Positions 39,501 through 49,272 of a stretch of DNA of 64,000 nt are shown in pieces. The stretch lies in assembly GCF_027942865.1 (NCBI RefSeq), contig NC_134529.1, positions 20,748,467 to 20,812,466 on the forward strand, in the 5' to 3' direction. The notes beneath the pieces are model-generated. The model was not told where the DNA came from, made no database searches, and saw only the letters and a program-made list of their open reading frames with translations. Position numbers and translations under genes: made by a program. Source of the DNA: Odontesthes bonariensis. Its lineage: Eukaryota; Chordata; Actinopteri; Atheriniformes; Atherinopsidae. Within the stretch, counting starts at the first letter, position 1, and every line of letters starts with the position of its first letter.

Positions 39501-40254
39501 TCAGTACTGACCAATTAAATGAAATGTACTCATTTCGTAACCACTTTTATCTGAAGCCACTTACAAAGGAACATTAGGGGCAATGTTGGTTTGAAGATAT
39601 ATACATTTACATTAACAAAGAATATAAGCTCTGTTTAACCTTGTTTATTTCAGAGATTTTTGATTTTTGTAACTAGTTGTCTAATATTAAAAAAACCAAA
39701 ACGCTAATTTTCAAGTACCGCTGTGCAATCAATTGGTGCAAGCGTTGTAAATAATTCTGCAACACCATACACGTGGGAGTAGTATTTTCTTTCTATTTCT
39801 TTAGGGGAAAACCAGGGTACTTTTTGGGGTTCCTTTCTCCAGAACTGCTCTGTGACAGACACACTCATAGTTTGGTGTGTGAAAAATGAAAGAACAAAGT
39901 GATCACTCAGCATGTTTTAAATGTAAAAGCTGTTTGTGTTGGTTTGCTTTGTTTAGACTGGCACGACCACATTCATAAGCCTGCGTTTGTACACAATGAA
40001 CTCGTTCTTCAAGTGAGACATCTGGTCAAATCTGGTCAGAGTGCTTGTGTCTGCAAAAAACATGTAGTCCTGCCTGCCAAAGCTCACAAATTGTTATTTG
40101 TCTCCCTCTAGTGGGTGTTTTTAATAAAAACACATGTTCGACACAAAATAAATAAATTAAATAAGTCATACGTCTATCATATACGATATTTCTAGGAGTG
40201 GAATTGTTCATTACTGTTTCGAACTAATCATTTTCGAAGAACAAATATACCACA
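36521..40254. other. bcl11b-ccnk intergenic gap
   Basis: No coding exon was recognised. In human the SETD3 gene lies between BCL11B and CCNK. No SETD3 protein segment was recognised on either strand here. A high-complexity stretch at about 37280-37530, containing CCATTAATAAAAC and GTAATTATTTA, looks like a candidate conserved element. Confidence 0.65.
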
Positions 40255-40269
40255 GCACACGTGCACCCG

Positions 40270-40330
40270 ATGCCTTACGTCATGACGTGTGCCAACAGTC
40301 TCTGACGTCGTGCAAAAATGGCGGTACCCT
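40270..40330 (+). promoter_or_regulatory. ccnk core promoter with CRE palindrome and YY1/TISU-like site
   Basis: A perfect 12 bp palindrome ACGTCATGACGT (40277-40288) and TGACGTCG (40303-40310) resemble CREB/ATF sites. AAAAATGGCGG (40314-40323) matches the YY1-type element found at many TATA-less promoters. It sits about 110 bp before a good splice donor in the ccnk direction. A transcription start near 40290-40315 is inferred. Confidence 0.55.
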
Positions 40331-40445
40331 TGTTACAATGGGGTCTGTGGCTGATCACTTGTTAGCCAACTTATTGTGAATAATTGCGAATTATTCTTAC
40401 ATCTGACTCTTAAAAGGGATCAATTCCGACGCCTACATGATAAAG
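40311..40445 (+). other. ccnk: ccnk first exon (5'UTR, possible N-terminal codons)
   Basis: The exon ends at donor AAAG|GTACGT (40446). The 5' end is approximate. It contains a 15-codon upstream ORF (40318-40365). Its last nine bases, ATG ATA AAG (40437-40445), are in frame with the next exon and could add 16 residues to cyclin K. Confidence 0.6.
40318..40365 (+). CDS. Short upstream ORF in ccnk leader
   Basis: ATG GCG to TAG, 15 codons, with the ATG inside the YY1/TISU-like motif. It is translated only if transcription starts upstream of it. If so it could dampen cyclin K translation. It has no recognisable peptide family. Confidence 0.25.
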   Translation: MAVPLLQWGLWLITC

Positions 40446-41703
40446 GTACGTGTTGTGTTTCATTACAAATAGGAGGGCGATGAACTGGGCCGATTCCTGC
40501 TACTTTTATTCGTCGGACGCTTCTTGCATCAACGGTGTTTAAGCCTCGAGTTGAGCAAGTTTGCTATAGCCGGGTTTAGCTAGCCGAGCGACTCTGGCCA
40601 AGAGACTCGCCTGTTTAACTGTCACTTGCCTTCCTACTTTTTGTGAGGTTTTACACCTGTAACCTGCCATCGCCTTATAGCATCCTCGCCGAGTTCATGT
40701 TGCCTCGTACACATCCCGCTAATGTCAACGCAAACTTGGATATTCAGTCTTCAAAAGCTAGCCTAACTTGAAGGTACAAAGCACAAGCTATCAGTAGGGA
40801 ATGATAGCAAGCCGCTGGCCCTTATGTTATGCCAATTCGACAATCCTCTTCGTTGACACCACCTTAATCTTTTGTTTTTACTTTATTAATGTCGCGGGAG
40901 TCGTCGGCTCAGCTACCGATTAATGTATAAAAATTGACGTAAAATAGGCCAAAACACCCGATTTCGCTTTGTCGCGCAGCTGACTGTTGAACTGTCAGTT
41001 GTTAGCATAATTAACAGTGGTAGCAGAACTATTAACATTTTTAAGTAAATTGACTTGGTAATATCACATTGTAAAAGTATTATCTTAACTATTATCAATA
41101 AATGTTCAAAACATTAAAAGTTATTAATGCCGAAAATGATTTATTACATGTGTTTTGTCGTAACAATGAATAAAGAAAGTTTATTTTTCAACTGCAAGTG
41201 ATGTTCACTAGTCACAAAATATTAACGAGATAACCTGCTGACTGTTTTCTCCTTTAGTCGAATTTTTAGTTTGAACAAATTCTGGAAAATGGCGAGAAAT
41301 GCCAATGTTTCTTTTGAGTTGATTGCCTGTCAGGTATATTGAGTAAATTGCAACAGAACAAATATTTTGTATGTTCTACATTTTACGTTTTGTTGCAGAC
41401 AGTCATGGTTCGTGTAGTAAATGGGTATCTAAAGCTGTTATGCATCGAAATAGAAGTACATTATCTCCCACCGAGGTGAAGTTGAATAAGAGAACGGTAC
41501 TAATAACTCAACGGACTACATGGCAAGCAAAAGTCATTTAAAAGAAGCAGAGTTGTAGCTCAAGCTATTGTAAAAAACCATGAGTTTATCATTCTAACTA
41601 ATTTTGCAGATTTTAAACGGGGAATTGTCAGGCATTTAAGTGCTCTCATACTCATTGATTGGACATGATTGGTTATAGTCTTTCTGCTTATGCATTGTTG
41701 CAG
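40446..41703 (+). other. ccnk intron 1
   Basis: 1258 bp, donor GTACGT and acceptor GCATTGTTGCAG. It is AT-rich after the first 500 bases, with no coding content. The 5' part belongs to the CpG-containing promoter area. Confidence 0.65.
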
Positions 41704-41742
41704 TCCAGTACAGCAGGTCCATCCACCTCCTCCCCTCAATCA

Positions 41743-41930
41743 ATGAAGGAATCCAAGGAGAACTTTTCTGGCCAAGCTATTCTGGACCACATCAAGCCAT
41801 GCTGGTACTGGGACAAGAAGGATTTGGCCCACACGCCATCTCAGTCTGAGGGCCTGGACCCTGGCACAGAGGCACGGTATCGAAGAGAGGGAGCCCGCTT
41901 CATATTTGATGTGGGGACCCGACTTGGCCT
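41743..41930 (+). CDS. ccnk: ccnk coding exon 1 (residues 1-62)
   Basis: The exon itself starts at 41704 after GTTGCAG. ATG at 41743 gives [20 protein letters not shown] and then the first cyclin helices. The 39 bases 5' of this ATG are also open in frame. It ends in phase 2 at an unusual donor GTATCCTT. Confidence 0.93.
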
Positions 41931-44900
41931 GTATCCTTGATTGGTTAATTCATTTGAATACTGGGATGAGAGTTGGATGCAAAGCTGAGTTAATTCATGG
42001 CAGCAGAGTTAAACATTTTTATAAGTATATAAATAGCCACTCATATCTGACAAACTCATGTAAATAACTGTTGGGATCCTTGACGGTCAGCAGACACTAT
42101 GACACGCTGGCGACTGGCATCATATATTTTCATCGCTTCTACATGTTTCACTCCTTCAAGCAGTTCCCCAGATATGTAAGTTCAGAGTTACGGTTATCCT
42201 TAGTTTTTCCTCATCCTTAAAAGGGGACTAAAAGCGTGTGAATATTCGTGCAATTTGTGTTTCTACAGGTGACGGGTGCTTGCTGTCTTTTCCTGGCTGG
42301 AAAAGTAGAGGAAACTCCAAAGAAGTGTAAAGATATCATTAAAACAGCCCGCAGCTTACTGAATGATGTGCAGTTTGCCCAGTTCGGAGACGATCCCAAG
42401 GTGACGTTTCTTTTCGTTTTCCCTCTGTATGTTGAGACTTTTTTTTTTTTCTCCTTTTCACACCAGCAACAAAATGGGTCGAATGGGTCCAAGTAGGGCT
42501 GTCGCGGTGAGGGAATTCCCACCGCGGTGACTCATAGCCGCTCAACAGCGCGGTATGCGGTGATATCGCATTTTTGTTCATTAGGCTACTTTCCACGACA
42601 CGCAATGTTAGATGAAAATCGAGCGCATAATCCGTCTTTTTTTCCCAGCGATTCTGACACTTTGCTTTGCCTGTCATTTACTCGCTCACAGACCAACATA
42701 GCGGAGATCAAGCAGCGCATACCCCAGTTCTGCAACATTGTTGCCAGTGCCACATGGCAAATATCAACATTGTTGCAGACCTGGGCACGTTTCGTTTAGT
42801 AATGACGGAGAAAAATGAAGCAGATCAGTGCAGCAGTTGAGCTCACGTGTCCGGGATACAGTTTTTTTAAACAGACTGCCCGCCGACCAACCAACCCAAG
42901 CTGAACTTTAACTGTTTCCGTGAAGTTGTTAGAGCTTATTTCTGGCACGGCACATTTTTTAAATGTTTTTTTTTTTTAAATAGGCCTACAGACCAACAGC
43001 AAATGTGCACACTGTGGTTCTGTGGAAGCTAGTTTATTGTTGATATTAGACGGTCGCATTTACAACGTTAAACATGGATAATAAGGGAAGATTCAAAGCC
43101 ATAAAGTGTCCGGACTAGGTAGAGGAGTAAAGCCGAGATAAAGGTAGGCCACTGCATTTTATTTTAACTTCTATTGCTACGACACTGAGTAGGCATATTC
43201 TTGTAATATCAGCTGCTGAGGGAGAATGAGACCACAACGAGTAGCATGCAGACGTGTGTGCGTGTGCGGTGCCTATATGCAAAGATGACGACAGAAACAC
43301 GGCACCAAGCTGTGTTAATGTGTTTCTCCTGCCTTGCGGGGAATATACAATGTATCATTATTACTGTGCTGGCTTAAAAAAAAGTATCAGTTCTTTCAGT
43401 CGCTTTGGATCTACTGTGCAGTCTTAAAAACTCTTTTAGTTTCTCGAGTTGTTCTGCGCGTGCAAGGGGGCGTGCGGTGGGCGGTGGCCTGGACACGCAC
43501 CGCGGAGGTCCTCTCAGCACCGCAGTGATTGCATTTTGCGGTTATCGCGACAGCCCTAGGTCCAAGTATTTCTAATATTCTCCGTTAAAAGAGTTTCTTG
43601 TGGCGTATGAATGTCTGCAAAGTAACCCAGATTAATAACATTGAAAGACCTAAGAAAGTCTTCTATTTACCCTCTCCTATAGAGGAGCATATGAAATATT
43701 TGAGTTATTTTAAAATCTTATTTTGAACTACAGTGCCCGCCCGCCATTATCTTTATGCAAAACGTCCGGACTCAATAATTAGCATTTCAATAATGTTAAA
43801 GATTTTACTGACAAGCAACAAAGATGTCGATTCAATGCCACCCGGTGCTTTCCAGTTGAAAGGGAAGAAAAGCGAATCTTCACAGCTTTCCTCGAGAACA
43901 GAAGCAGCAACGACGGCTTCTTTGAGACCCACTGCTGCACTCGATTTATTGATTTATTTAATATCTTTGTCAACTAGTGCCACTGGGAAATAGCTGAGGT
44001 TTTCCTTGTTGTAATAGGGGACTATAACTAAACGTTGCATTATTATCATGTCCCACTTTGTCTCCGAGTACCGTTAATAGACTAAGTTCTATTTACACAT
44101 AAATTTCAACACGAACAGATGTTCTCACTCGTGTACAGGATGCATATGACCATCGCTTTGATTCCATTTCTTGTTGCACACAGTACACCTGAGAGCGAGC
44201 CACACAACAATCCACAAACACGAGACCTTTTCACAGATGCCTTTCAAGCTGGAGTTGATGTTGTCTCCGTTGTGCATCGGTGGCATGGGTGAAAGTACAC
44301 AGGCGGTTAAAGGTGATCTGCTTCTGAGCTGGCAAGGAAGGTAGAAACGGAGGCGAAACTTGCTATATGTGTAAGAGGAGGTCGCCATCATGGAACGCCA
44401 CCACGCTAACCAACTCAGTCAGCTGATTCTGCAACACTGGTTTAATATGTGTCAGCACAAATGGATGCAGGGCGGAGCTTCCTCTCCGGGGGCAGATTAT
44501 TGAGGATGTCTTCTTTTTTTCTTTTTACCAATCAGCTGCAACTGAAATGTGAAAAGGGCTCCTGACTGAGAGTGACTGTTTCCCACAGAGCCCTCAGTCA
44601 TGGCCGGTTATTGTTAGTTGCGTTTATCAGCCATTCAGACCTTGAAAACTACAACAGTCAAAGTTCAAACCAACAAAACTGAGCCACAGTCTTCACCACT
44701 TAACCCTGCACATGGCTTCAAAGTTAAATAGCTGAACAGAAGTCATATGTGGCCCACTGTCACATCCAGAGACGAGGGCAGTCCTGTCTTCCAGACATTT
44801 ATGTCACTACTACCCATAATGCATTCCAATGTAAACGGCAATGGCAGACTACAAGTGAAAAGATAAACAAAAGACAAAACAGAAATTGATGTAAAACCTC

Positions 44901-47569
44901 GAAACGTTACCGAAAGCCATTCTGTGTTTTTAGGAGCGAGGTGGTGACTCGATTCTAAATCATCCTGTTTTTGGTTTGCCAACAGGAGGAGGTGATGGTG
45001 TTGGAGCGAATTTTGCTCCAGACGATCAAATTCGATCTGCAGGTGGAGCACCCCTACATGTTCCTGCTGCGCTACGTCAAGCAACTCAAAGGTGAGACGA
45101 GGCGAATCGGCACCACAGCAACACGACCACTCAGTCCGACGAACAAGGAACCCGTAATGAGCAAGGTGCTGTTTTGTTTTCTTTTTTCTCTGGATGCTGT
45201 AGGGGAGAAGAACAAAGTGTGCAAGGTGCTACAGATGGCCTGGACGTTTGTCAATGACAGGTGAGCGAAGTGCGCGCCACTACCTCCCAGTCTCACTAGT
45301 CTTTTCCAGAGATGTAAAGCACTGTATCGTGTCCAGAATAAGATTTGTATTCAGAGCTTTACCATCTAACTTAATATGTGCACTGATAAATGAATGTATT
45401 CCATCTTGCTTTGGAATCTGGGAAGGATCTGTTTAGAAAGAGTGACTCATAAAGTCACAGTGGCCTAATACTTCATACCTGCAATGTTCCTAATTCAAAT
45501 CTGGCCACAATCTCCTGCCTCTTTCTATCATTTGTTGACAAAACATAAGAAAAAGGAATGGGTAACTGGGCTGAATTGGACTATAGCTTATTTCTTTTAA
45601 GGTATTCATTTGGGAAGCAATTCCCTGAAGAAAACTGAAAGAAGACATTAACCAGCCTGTTTCTGTGGCCTGGGCAGCCTGTGCACCATGCTGTCTCTGC
45701 AGTGGGAGCCAGAAATCATCGCCGTGGCCGTCATGTACCTGGCAGGGCGCCTATGTAAGTTTGACATCCAGGAGTGGACAGCTAAGCAGTCATCGCGTCG
45801 CTGGTGGGAGCAGTTCGTCCAGGACGTCCCAGTTGAGCTGCTTGAAGGTACCCAGCATCAAAATTCGAAACTTTTGTCCCCGTTATTCGTTTGTCCTCTC
45901 AGACTTTTTTTCTCAAACAAAAACACGCTTCGGTCCTCCAGACATTTGCCACCAGATCCTCGATCTGTACTCCCAGGGAAACAAGCCCATCCCTCAGCAG
46001 ATGCAAGAGAAAGAGCGGACACCAGCTCTTCCGACCCCAGCTCCTCCAGCGCCGCAGGGACAGCTGCCAGCCGCCAACCCTCCTCCCCCACCACCAAAAA
46101 AGACTTCCCCTCAGGGGGGCAGCCCCGCACGCCAGCTCAAACGCTCGCATGTAAGCCAACACCTCTCCTGCACAGAGCCACGGGAAAAGTCGCTTCTTTG
46201 TGTTAAACTATAACAGATGATGCAGCGTGTGTGTTTAACTTGATGCATCCGTTCATCCCTCTCTGTTGAAACTGAGTCTTTGCATCTTTTTCTTATTCGT
46301 TCCAGACATCCCCAAAAGATGAGCCAAAGGCACCAGGTAAAACATCTGTCAAACATCAGGCTGTCAAAAAGATGACCTCGTTTGAATTTTTATCCACTGA
46401 AACACCTTAGAAAGGAAAAAAACAAGTCAATAATCGTATTTGATGAAGACTATACGCAAACACTGTACATTCAAAGTGGCCTGGATTAGTATTTTCTTGG
46501 TCGGGTTTTGGATTTTCTAAACGTGTAAGCAAACAGAAAAGTGGCTAAATGCATTCTTTGACCATTTTCAGAGCAAGTTGGATCAAAGATTCCTAGATTG
46601 GAGAGCCCGATGCCTCCACTACCCACATCACAGCCTCCCCCTGGTAAGCCATGACCACTTGTATGTTCTGTATTAGAAAAGCTTAGAAATGGCTTCGAAC
46701 TTTGGCACATGTTATGTCCCAGAAACCCTGCTGCGTGTTGGCGAGTGCCACCAAATAACAAGCAGCCTAAAGCCGTTAGTCTGCTTACATAATCACAACT
46801 TGTCTCGACATTACTTCAGGACACACGCATACTCCTAAACTATCCAAAACCAGTGTGATTAGTGCTTAAGCCTGATAATGAGACCACCTCCTGTGTGGGT
46901 GAAGCTGGGTAGCCTTCGCTCACTGTCTGGGAATGGAGAGGTTATTTAGGACCGTGTTGGAAGGAGCAGCCTCTCTCTGTTTGCTGGCAGGATGGAGAAT
47001 TTGGTTTTGGTGAATTTGTAACGTTTTTTTGCTTTTCTATAGCTCCTCCCACAGAAGCAGAACCAGGAAGTGAATTGGCTCCTCCACCCCCACATGCTCC
47101 ACCTCCACACCAGCCTCCTCCCCTGCCCCATCGCCCTCCTCCACCTCCACCGTCCAATTACCTCATGTCCACCACCAGCTCGTACATGTCTGGAGAGGGT
47201 TATCAGAACCTCCAGTCCATAATGAAGACAGACGGTCCTTCCTACGCCCCCATGCCGCCCAGCTACGCACCTCCCATACCGCCGTATCATCCACATGTGT
47301 ACCCACCACCTACTGCACCGCCTCCAGGCCCTCCACCTCCCTCCACCTACCCACCACCAAGTATGCCACCGACCTATCCACCGCCAGGCTACAATAGCTA
47401 CCCTCCACCACCGCCTCCACGCATGCCACCGGGACATGTGCCTCCTCCAGGGATTGGCCTTCCACCTGCTGGGTACCCTCCTCCCCCCCCTGTGCCCCCA
47501 GGACAGTCCCAAGTGCCCCTACCTCCTCCACCCGGCATGCCCCTGAACCGTGGCGGGTGGATGAGATGA
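41743..47569 (+). CDS. ccnk: ccnk, cyclin K, ten coding exons, 524 residues
   Basis: Coding exons are 41743-41930, 42094-42175, 42269-42400, 44986-45091, 45203-45260, 45678-45847, 45942-46150, 46306-46336, 46572-46643 and 47043-47569. All phases agree, giving 524 residues (human 580). The N-terminal half carries the two cyclin folds, with [84 protein letters not shown] and [12 protein letters not shown] almost as in human. The C-terminal half is Pro-rich and ends GGWMR. Cyclin K activates CDK12 and CDK13, which phosphorylate the RNA polymerase II tail and sustain long and DNA-repair gene expression. The start chosen is MKESKEN, as in human MKENKEN. An alternative first-exon ATG is discussed separately. 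The downstream neighbour ccdc85c is convergent. Confidence 0.95.
41931..42093 (+). other. ccnk U12-type (minor spliceosome) intron
   Basis: The donor is GTATCCTTGA, matching the minor-class consensus RTATCCTT. Near the 3' end, ATCCTTGAC (42076-42084) matches the U12 branch-site consensus TTCCTTRAY, with its A ten bases before the AG. There is no polypyrimidine tract. Using CAG|ACACTATG restores [10 protein letters not shown] as in human cyclin K. All signals are seen in the sequence. Minor-class splicing is inferred. Confidence 0.85.
42094..42175 (+). CDS. ccnk: ccnk coding exon 2 (residues 64-90)
   Basis: One base completes Leu63, then [18 protein letters not shown] and onward to FPRY, ending at donor GTAAGT. 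It is part of the first cyclin fold. Confidence 0.95.
42269..42400 (+). CDS. ccnk: ccnk coding exon 3 (residues 91-134)
   Basis: The acceptor is TTCTACAG and the donor is AAG|GTGACG. The exon encodes [19 protein letters not shown] and onward to FGDDPK. The K-E-T-P region is the conserved CDK-contacting face of cyclin folds. Confidence 0.95.
42494..43558. mobile_element. Non-autonomous hAT-type DNA transposon
   Basis: The ends are TAGGGCTGTCGCG and, inverted, CGCGACAGCCCTA, a perfect 13 bp terminal inverted repeat. The insertion is flanked on both sides by GGTCCAAG (42486-42493 and 43559-43566), an exact 8 bp target duplication typical of hAT elements. The 1065 bp interior has no long open frame that I recognise as transposase, so it is probably non-autonomous. 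It contains a second internal CpG-rich motif near each end. The intact target duplication suggests a fairly recent insertion. Confidence 0.92.
43730..44470. promoter_or_regulatory. CpG-containing promoter-like block in ccnk intron
   Basis: The left edge has ACTACAGTGCCCGCCCGCCATTA, with GC-box and YY1-like parts. The right edge has GATGGCGACC on the minus strand. Open frames exist on both strands: about 66 codons on plus (43794-43993) and 88 codons on minus (44125-44391, starting [12 protein letters not shown]). Neither resembles a family I know. It may be a promoter of an antisense or intronic transcript, or an unrecognised repeat. Confidence 0.3.
44986..45091 (+). CDS. ccnk: ccnk coding exon 4 (residues 135-169)
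   Basis: Encodes [19 protein letters not shown], then [16 protein letters not shown], and ends in phase 1 at G|GTGAGA. It is the end of the first cyclin fold and the linker. Confidence 0.95.
45203..45260 (+). CDS. ccnk: ccnk coding exon 5 (residues 171-188)
   Basis: The acceptor is GATGCTGTAG and the donor is AG|GTGAGC. The 58 bases encode [18 protein letters not shown], the start of the second cyclin fold. Confidence 0.94.
45678..45847 (+). CDS. ccnk: ccnk coding exon 6 (residues 190-245)
   Basis: The acceptor is GGCCTGGGCAG and the donor is GAAG|GTACCC. Encodes [20 protein letters not shown] through [17 protein letters not shown] of the second cyclin fold. Confidence 0.95.
45942..46150 (+). 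CDS. ccnk: ccnk coding exon 7 (residues 247-315)
   Basis: Encodes [19 protein letters not shown], the end of the cyclin domain, then a Pro/Gln-rich linker ending RQLKRSH. Donor GTAAGC lies at 46151. The linker is much shorter than in human cyclin K, which accounts for part of the length difference. Confidence 0.92.
46306..46336 (+). CDS. ccnk: ccnk coding exon 8 (31 bp microexon-like)
   Basis: The acceptor is TTCGTTCCAG and the donor is G|GTAAAA. Encodes [10 protein letters not shown], matching human VSPKEENKA. The phase fits both neighbours. Confidence 0.88.
46572..46643 (+). CDS. ccnk: ccnk coding exon 9
   Basis: The acceptor is CATTTTCAG and the donor is G|GTAAGC. Encodes (E)[20 protein letters not shown] then PPP. 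Human has KIPKIETTHPPLP at this place. Confidence 0.88.
47043..47569 (+). CDS. ccnk: ccnk terminal coding exon (proline-rich tail)
   Basis: The acceptor is TTTTCTATAG. The exon runs 527 bases to TGA at 47567-47569. It begins (A)[10 protein letters not shown], keeps the conserved [20 protein letters not shown] segment and PYHPHVYPP, and ends [11 protein letters not shown]. The tail is extremely Pro-rich and low in complexity, as in mammals. It is thought to be flexible. Confidence 0.94.
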
Positions 47570-48719
47570 GGCCGAGCAGGGCTCCGTAGAGACTGGTACA
47601 GACCAAGAAAAAAAAATGGAGCCGGTTCGTGTTCAGTGCAACGTCTGATAAACAGCTGGTGGGGTTCTAAATGAAGCATTCTTAGCAAACGGACCTGAGA
47701 TGGAAGAAGTGAGGTCTGAATATCTTGGTTATGAGAACCAGAAGAGAAGTTAAAATGTCCAGTAAGCATCTTGAACGATTTTGAAATCGGTGACTTATAT
47801 CTACAGGATGGTACTCGTGGTGCCCAGCGCCGGGATTCCAAAACCAACAGTCTATGCGTTGTTTTTGTCCTGGGAATGTACCAAGAAATATAAGCACCGT
47901 TTGTTTTTCCCTTTTTGTTTTATATATTCTTGTCACATATGCTAATTCAGATACATTACAAAGTTTTTTTCCACTTACGTGTTTTCATTCTTCTGAATTT
48001 CCATTTCCCCCATATGTCATTTTCTTCTCTACGTTTTCAGTCTTATTGGGGAGGAGAATGGAATTTTCTAAAAATGATGGCTGAACGTGCAGAACGCCAT
48101 GCTGTGTTCCAGTTTAGTGTCCTTTAATTTTACTCAGAAAACAGGTTCAAAATATTCCTTTTTAAAAAAAAGATTTTTTTTACCCTCCATTTCAATTACT
48201 TATTTTTTTGAAGGAAATTTTCTCGAATCTGCGCTTGCAGACAGTAGAGCTGAAAACCTGTATCCAAATCAAGCTCGTCTAACACTGGACAGTCTGTTTA
48301 CCTGTACAATGCCACGTGTGTTCATTTAAGCTGATGGGTTTGAGAGCTTCTGTATGTGCCTTAGTCAGGCTTCTCTTCTCTGTATCCTGCCCGTAGCGTT
48401 GGTTCAGTTTATGAACAGTCCTCATCACATTAAAGACCTGCTTTTTTTTTCTTTTTTCTTTGAACTGAGTCACGTGTTTTCTGTCTGCATACGGTAGAGA
48501 AGGTGATAATGAAGTTGCAGCAGGTTTTATGCTGCACAACAATAGTTCCCAATATTCTTCACACCCATGTCTGACCTGGTTTCCTTGCACCAGAAAATTA
48601 TAAATATAGAGATGGTGGCGATTGATCGTAACTCTTTGGCGCTCTTGCTAATTGGCGCCGAGCTACATTCAGGATGAACACATCAGGGAGGTCACATGTT
48701 TGTTTTTTTTGTTTTTTAA

Positions 48720-48725
48720 AATAAA
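48720..48725 (+). terminator. ccnk proximal poly(A) signal
   Basis: AATAAA in AAAATAAAGATGAAG, after a T-rich stretch, 1.15 kb past the stop codon. Confidence 0.5.
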
Positions 48726-49204
48726 GATGAAGATCAGGAACATCTGAGAGGACATTTGTACAATTTTGGAGTGGCTCTAGAGTCCAGACCTGAGTCCCCT
48801 TTAAAGGGAACTGACGACCAGAGATGTCCCAAAATGAAAAAAAAAAAAAATCCTTTCCAACCTTAGTGCAAAGTAACTTTTCAGTGATTGTAGAAAAAAG
48901 AAAAAAAAAAGCTTGCCAGCCATGACATGTTCATTATTTATTGAGAAATCATTAACATCTTGGACACGCCATCTTGTCACTCGTTTATATAGCTGCAGAA
49001 ACCTACTAATTGACAGTTTGCTTCGACTTCATCAGCTCAACTCTTTCTCATCTGCCGATCACATACATCATCCCATGTATGGATGACAAATTGAAGTGAG
49101 TTACTTTTAACCTGGTGATCCATAACAGATATGTCGAGGGTTGCTCACCGCCGCCAGCAGAGGGCAGTCTAACTCCTGCAGTGTTGCACAAGCAGCACTG
49201 ATCA

Positions 49205-49210
49205 AATAAA
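49205..49210 (+). terminator. ccnk distal poly(A) signal
   Basis: AATAAA in CAAATAAAGACAGC. Cleavage is expected at about 49220-49240, which overlaps the expected end of the ccdc85c transcript. Confidence 0.55.
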
Positions 49211-49242
49211 GACAGCAGTTCACAGCATCATTAAGCAACTTG

Positions 49243-49248
49243 TTTATT
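49243..49248 (-). terminator. ccdc85c poly(A) signal
   Basis: AATAAA on the minus strand in GGTTAATAAACAAG, directly after a T-run and an 11-G run in mRNA sense (49251-49272). Cleavage is expected at about 49213-49233. Confidence 0.5.
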
Positions 49249-49250
49249 AA

Positions 49251-49272
49251 CCCCCCCCCCCAAAAAAAAAAA
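49251..49272. repeat. C11/A11 homopolymer run (T-G in ccdc85c sense)
   Basis: Eleven Cs followed by a run of As on the plus strand. In the ccdc85c direction it is a T run then a G run that ends two bases before TTAATAAA. Confidence 0.9.

Larger units (their letters stand above)
42401..44985 (+). other. ccnk intron carrying a hAT-like insertion
   Basis: 2585 bp, acceptor TTTGCCAACAG. It contains the 1065 bp hAT-like element (42494-43558). Further on there is a CpG-containing, promoter-like stretch (about 43730-44470) with open frames on both strands that I do not recognise. Confidence 0.85.
47570..49235 (+). other. ccnk: ccnk 3' untranslated region
   Basis: AT-rich sequence after the stop codon with no further coding content. 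Two AATAAA signals (48720-48725 and 49205-49210) offer a short (about 1.2 kb) and a long (about 1.65 kb) form. The end is approximate. Confidence 0.65.

Noticed and set aside
46946..47512. 188-codon minus-strand open frame rich in Trp, Arg and Gly
   Set aside because: It is the complement of the proline-codon-rich ccnk tail (CCN repeats give TGG/GGN). No family is recognisable.
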